A stretch of DNA of 64,000 bases, taken from NCBI GenBank assembly GCA_017590115.1, contig JAGGNK010003113.1, positions 608,209 to 672,208 on the forward strand, read 5' to 3'. The stretch comes from Montifringilla adamsi. Its lineage: Eukaryota > Chordata > Aves > Passeriformes > Passeridae. The notes under the pieces are model-generated. The model was not told the origin of the DNA and did not search any database. It saw only the letters and a list, made by a program, of their open reading frames with translations. The number at the start of each line of letters is the position of its first letter. The stretch's first letter is position 1. This document shows, piece by piece, positions 60,080 through 64,000 of the stretch. The position numbers and the translations under genes are program-made.

Positions 60080-61028
60080 CTATAGGTCTGACACCTCCCC
60101 TGAGTAGGCGCTGGGATCCTCGTCCGAGCGGGTGGTCACCTTGAACTGCCGCCGCAGGAAGGCCCCGTAGCGCTTCTGATTGTCCCACTTGAGCTTGGGC
60201 CGGATGCGGCGCAGGAAGCCCCCGTAGCGCTTGTGCAGCTGCGCCAGCCCCGGCCCCTCGGCCTCGGCCCCCGTGGGCTCTTCGTCCCCGTCCCCTGCCG
60301 GCCCCGGGTAGTCCTCGGGGGCCGCTCGCTCTCCCGGCTTGCGGCTGAAGGCCCCGGACTTCTTGCTGAGGCCGCCCTTGCCGTGAGCGTTCTCGCGGAG
60401 CAGGGACAGCAGCTTCGCCTTGGACATCATCTTCATGAAGCCGCCGTAGCGCTTGGCCGGCGCCGGCGGCAGCTCTGCAGGGCCCAGAGACTGCTCCGGC
60501 TGCGCCTCATCCTCCTCCGCCTCCTGTGGGGACGGGTCTGTCCCCTCGGCCAGGGCCACCAGCGGGGCCAGGAGCGCCAGCGCCTTCCTGCACATCTCCC
60601 ACTCGGGGCCGGGTGACAAGGAGCCCTGGCATTCCCACAGGCACATCTGTAAGACAGCGGCCGCCGTGGCCCCAGGTGCTCGGGGTGAGCCCCTGCCTTC
60701 CTCCCCCTTCCACCCCAAGCCCGGGGGTCCGTGCCCACCATGCTGCTCAGCTCGGTGAGAAGCTGAAGTTTGCACAACCCCAGCACGCTGGGGTGCCCGT
60801 GACCATCACACCAGGTGCCACCCAGCTCTGCCACCCTGCTCCCGTGACACTCCACTGCTGTGGCTCCCTGGCTCATATCCGTGTGGGGCCAGCACTCACC
60901 AGGGGCTGGACGCTGCTCTCGGCACCACGGGTCTGGGCTGTGCAGAGGGAGCACTGCGTGACACAGTCAGCAGATGCCACCGCAGACAGGGACAGGCAGA
61001 GTGTCAGTGCCAATGCCCACCGTGCCAT
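60080..61028 (-). CDS. PDYN: Prodynorphin (kappa-opioid peptide precursor)
   Basis: Secreted neuropeptide precursor cleaved at dibasic sites to opioid peptides. Coding exons (minus): 60900-61028 and 60080-60646; joined 696 nt, 231 aa, stop TAG. The first has a signal peptide ([20 protein letters not shown]) and the start of the six-cysteine domain (DCVTQCSLC), completed in the second (MCLWECQ ... EWEMC). Opioid units, all after [16 protein letters not shown] (Met-type), dynorphin [18 protein letters not shown] (identical to mammals) and dynorphin [14 protein letters not shown], where Gly3 is Ala. At the alpha-neoendorphin position the sequence is [13 protein letters not shown], without the opioid core. 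The C-terminus [16 protein letters not shown] aligns with the mammalian tail. The 5' part of the ATG exon starts at 61047 after a strong acceptor, so at least one upstream non-coding exon exists. Confidence 0.97.
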
Positions 61029-61047
61029 CTCGCCCTGCAGACGCTGC

Positions 61048-64000
61048 CTGGAGAGGGGAAGACACAGCACAGAGCCTGTCACCATCCCTATGCCAGCTCT
61101 GTGGGGCCATCACCACTCCACAGGCACTGGGCACCTACCACCTCCATGTGTGAGCTGCTGCTGGGATCATACACAGGGACCTGTGCCTGTGCCCATTCCC
61201 ACATGACTCACCTCCGGGTGCTGCTCCCAGCAAGGACACCACAAGACACCCCTTACCCTGGCTGCAGCCTGGTCCTTGGCACACACACAGAGCCACAGCC
61301 AGTCCCTGGTGGCCACCAAGTCACTGTGGGCAGGACCACTATTGCACCTCATATCTCATCTCATCTCATCTCAGTTCCACCCCATCTATCCTCTCCATCT
61401 CTTACTATACCGTTAGAAAGAAAAGTCCCTTTTTTCCCCAGCATTGGGTTTCTCTGTGATTGCCACGTCTGCATGGCGCAGGCAGATGAATCACCCAGCT
61501 CTTTCCCTTGGCCTTGGGGAAAAGAACCACAGCAAGCAGAGCTGCGGTAGCAAGTGCATGGGGTGATGCCATGGCCCAGTGTGGACTCACCCCAGGCTGC
61601 TGTACCCCACACCAGGGCAGCCTCATCTCCCCTCCCTCTCACCCACCAAGTCTGCTGGGCTGATGCATCAAGAGAGGAAGAAAAAGGAGGACTCTGGGTT
61701 CAAGCCTACCTGCAGACCATCATCGCCATCCTCCAGACGTTTGAGAGCCGTGATGGAGCCTCTGGCCTCTGCGGATGGACAAGGACACTGCTCAGCTGGG
61801 AGAGGGGCTCTGCAGGTGGCAGTGCTAAACCTGACCCTGGGTGAGGCTGGAGGGGCCACTGCCAACCCCAGCTGCCGTGCCACAGGATCACCATGCCACT
61901 GGGACCATGATAGCCCTGGAGTAAGATTCAGCCCCAAAGGGGTGCACTGGCTGCAAACCCCTGCCTGCCTCCATTGCTGCTTTTATCTAAGGTGGGTAAG
62001 GCATGACCCAGAGGGATCTGTTACACATTAATGACGCATATTAGAGACTATTGTGCTCTCCAGCAGTAGCAGCTAATGTACTGTAATTGGTACTGATGAA
62101 GAATTGTTAATGCCACAGTATTAATTCATGCTAGATTAAAATTTAATTTGAATTATCTGCACCATCGTGTGTCGAGCTGTCTGCATTCCTTGGCTGCACA
62201 GCCACCAGCTCTGTGAATCCTCCCAGTGCCCTGGCAGTGTGGCAGGGAACAGGATGGCAGCTGCCCAGGATGGCAGGGGCACGGTGGGACCTCAGCCAGC
62301 CCTCGCTACTGAGACAGGGGACAGTCCCTTATTGCATCAGGGCCACCGAAACCGCGCCGAGGAGCGAGGACATGCCAGCCGCACAGGTAGGTGCCAGCTG
62401 CAGCACTAGGGGGAATGAAGCTCCCGAAAAGAGCTGATAACTGCTTCACAGGAGCCCCACGGGGAACCTTTTCTTTCCCTTTCCCCACCCACTTTCCCTC
62501 CCTTGCTCCTCCGCTGCCGGTATCCCCGTGGGTGCCGCCAGAGCAGCACGCAGGGACGGCACCGGGAATGTTCCCATGCTGGGAACAGCTGCTGGTTTGT
62601 CTGACACGGCACAGTTCAGACCTCTGGCATTCCAGACACGGTGTGTCCCATCCCTGTCACCCTACTGCCAGCTGAGGATTTCATGGCACTCAGGGGAGCT
62701 GCAGTTCTCTGAGCACGGCGTGGCCAAGGACACCCTGGGACACCCCACTGCAAATGTACCGTGTTCAGGTGGTGCCACAAATGTCCCAGCAGTGCTCTGC
62801 CTGCTCCTGAAGGTGGGATAAGGAGGATTGGCAAAACGGGAGCAGGAAAAGGGGAAGAAAACAAAGGGGTTTGGACAAAAGAGGAAAGAAGCAGGGTGGA
62901 GGAAAAAGCGAAAATACAAAGGGAGGAAAAAGAAAAGCAGAGTTTGAGCTCAATCCTGTTTTACCTGGAGGAGCCCAAGGCTCCAGAGCCATCCCTCCTG
63001 CAGGAACACCTTGGAAGGATTGTGGCAGAGTCTGGCAATGCCAGCATTGAGTCCCAGCCTCTGTGGCCACTCTCAGCACATTCTGCCTGTGCCAGGTGCC
63101 TGCCGGTGTCCCTTCCTCCCCTGTCCCATTTCCACTTGAGTCTTCAAATACCAGACTTTGCTTTGGAAAACCCCCAAGATGCATCCATGCACCCCAGGGG
63201 CCAATTACAGACCTGGTGACCCAAGGGATGAGGAATCAGGACTGTGTGTGCCAGACAGCAGAGACCGACCCCATCCTGACTAACCTGTGATTATACCTAA
63301 TGAAGGATGTGAACAGCTCTTCCAGACTGAGCAGATCCCTCCTCCCACACAGGTCCAACTCCACAGGTTTTGATCCTGCACATAGTTCTGGTGGAGAAGA
63401 ACAATCAACCTTCCAACATCTCCTTTCCTCACCTCCAAAAATTTCCTGGAAACACCATCAGGACAAGGCTTCTCAAAAAAGCTGGTAACTTTTGGAATAG
63501 AATCACTCAAGCACTGCAGCCACACTGCTGCTTGAGCCAAGAAGAGGGAGAGAGAACCCCCCATCCTCTCTGCCCACTCCCTTTTACCCCTCAAAGCCCT
63601 GGGTGATTCTGCTGTCAGGTTGGCAGGCACAGCATCAGCACGGAAATGAACCCCAGCAGAGCTCTGGACAGCTGCACATGGGCTCTGAAACCACTCAAGG
63701 GAGGTTTCAGAAGACAAGAGGGACCTGCAGCCATGTGAAGCTCCCCAAAATAACACAAGTCCAACCACAAGCCACTCTCAGCAGTGCTGCTCAGGAGGTG
63801 TTCTTAAACTGTTGCTTTTTGGGGAGCAAGAGCGATCCCCTGATTGTGCCCACGCCATGGAAGGGGGATGACAACCCCGGCAGCCCTACCTGCCGCTGCT
63901 CCCCGTCCCGCCGAGCACCCGCTTCGCCAAGTCAGGACGGGTCGTGGCTGATGGGTGTCCCTCCACGGGCGTCAGGCTGCGCCAGTCATCGGTGGCAAGG
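61048..64000. other. Region upstream of PDYN coding exons
   Basis: Expected to contain the PDYN 5' non-coding exon(s) and promoter. One possible minus-strand donor (cggcag followed by gtaggg) lies near 63890 in GC-rich sequence. A pentanucleotide run (atctc)n is at 61353-61373 and an AT-rich block at 62025-62165. A purine-rich run (62820-62945) and several unconvincing open frames complete the region. No further gene was recognised to the window edge. Confidence 0.4.
62025..62165. promoter_or_regulatory. AT-rich block upstream of PDYN, candidate enhancer
   Basis: About 140 bp of AT-rich sequence in GC-rich surroundings, 1 kb upstream of the PDYN coding start. It carries attaatgacgcatatta (with a CRE/AP-1-like tgacgca), gtaattggtactg and an attaattcatgctagatta segment dense in homeodomain/POU-like cores. 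Functional role is inference from composition. Confidence 0.25.

Noticed and set aside
63890..64000. GC-rich end of window as the first exon of a neighbouring gene
   Set aside because: Only a possible splice donor is visible; no protein match, so at most a candidate PDYN non-coding exon.

Overview
The window is bird nuclear DNA. Three things show this: many truncated CR1 retrotransposon 3' ends, GC-rich compact genes with CpG-island promoters, and a gene order (FKBP1A - NSFL1C - SIRP cluster - PDYN) matching human chromosome 20p13. I see no bacterial, viral, tRNA or rRNA genes. Coding exons were found by eye from protein similarity plus GT/AG splice sites and reading-phase bookkeeping, so exon edges are models.

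Left to right: (1) 1-5.3 kb: the first two coding exons of FKBP1A (minus strand); the rest lies beyond the left edge. (2) 5.6-22.3 kb: mostly intergenic, with CR1 fragments, a 0.55-kb tandem duplication at 12.9-14.0 kb, and a chain of exon-like blocks (minus strand) that splice in phase but belong to no protein I recognise. (3) 22.4-28.9 kb: complete nine-exon NSFL1C (p97 cofactor p47), minus strand, 369 aa. (4) 29.6-35.4 kb: two head-to-head SIRP-family receptor genes. SIRP-1 (minus) is a three-Ig, SIRPB1-like receptor with a lysine in its membrane segment and no ITIM. SIRP-2 (plus) has one V domain and a tail with two tyrosine inhibitory motifs. (5) 35.4-48.1 kb: intergenic, with minisatellites, CR1 pieces and AT-rich islands. 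(6) 48.8-57.3 kb: SIRP-3, whose signal peptide, transmembrane exon and four-ITIM tail are clearly SIRPA, but whose Ig exons are missing. Only the first 17 codons of a V exon remain, joined after a short filler to sequence homologous to the intron downstream of the second C1 exon of SIRP-1. (7) 59.5-61.0 kb: PDYN (prodynorphin), minus strand, two coding exons, 231 aa.

The SIRP genes form a paired-receptor set: an activating-type receptor, a short inhibitory receptor and a SIRPA-type inhibitory tail. The most notable observations are the 'decapitated' SIRPA and its deletion footprint, the one-V-domain ITIM receptor, and the unusual opioid content of PDYN (Met-type opioid retained, alpha-neoendorphin site decayed, dynorphin B beginning YGAF).
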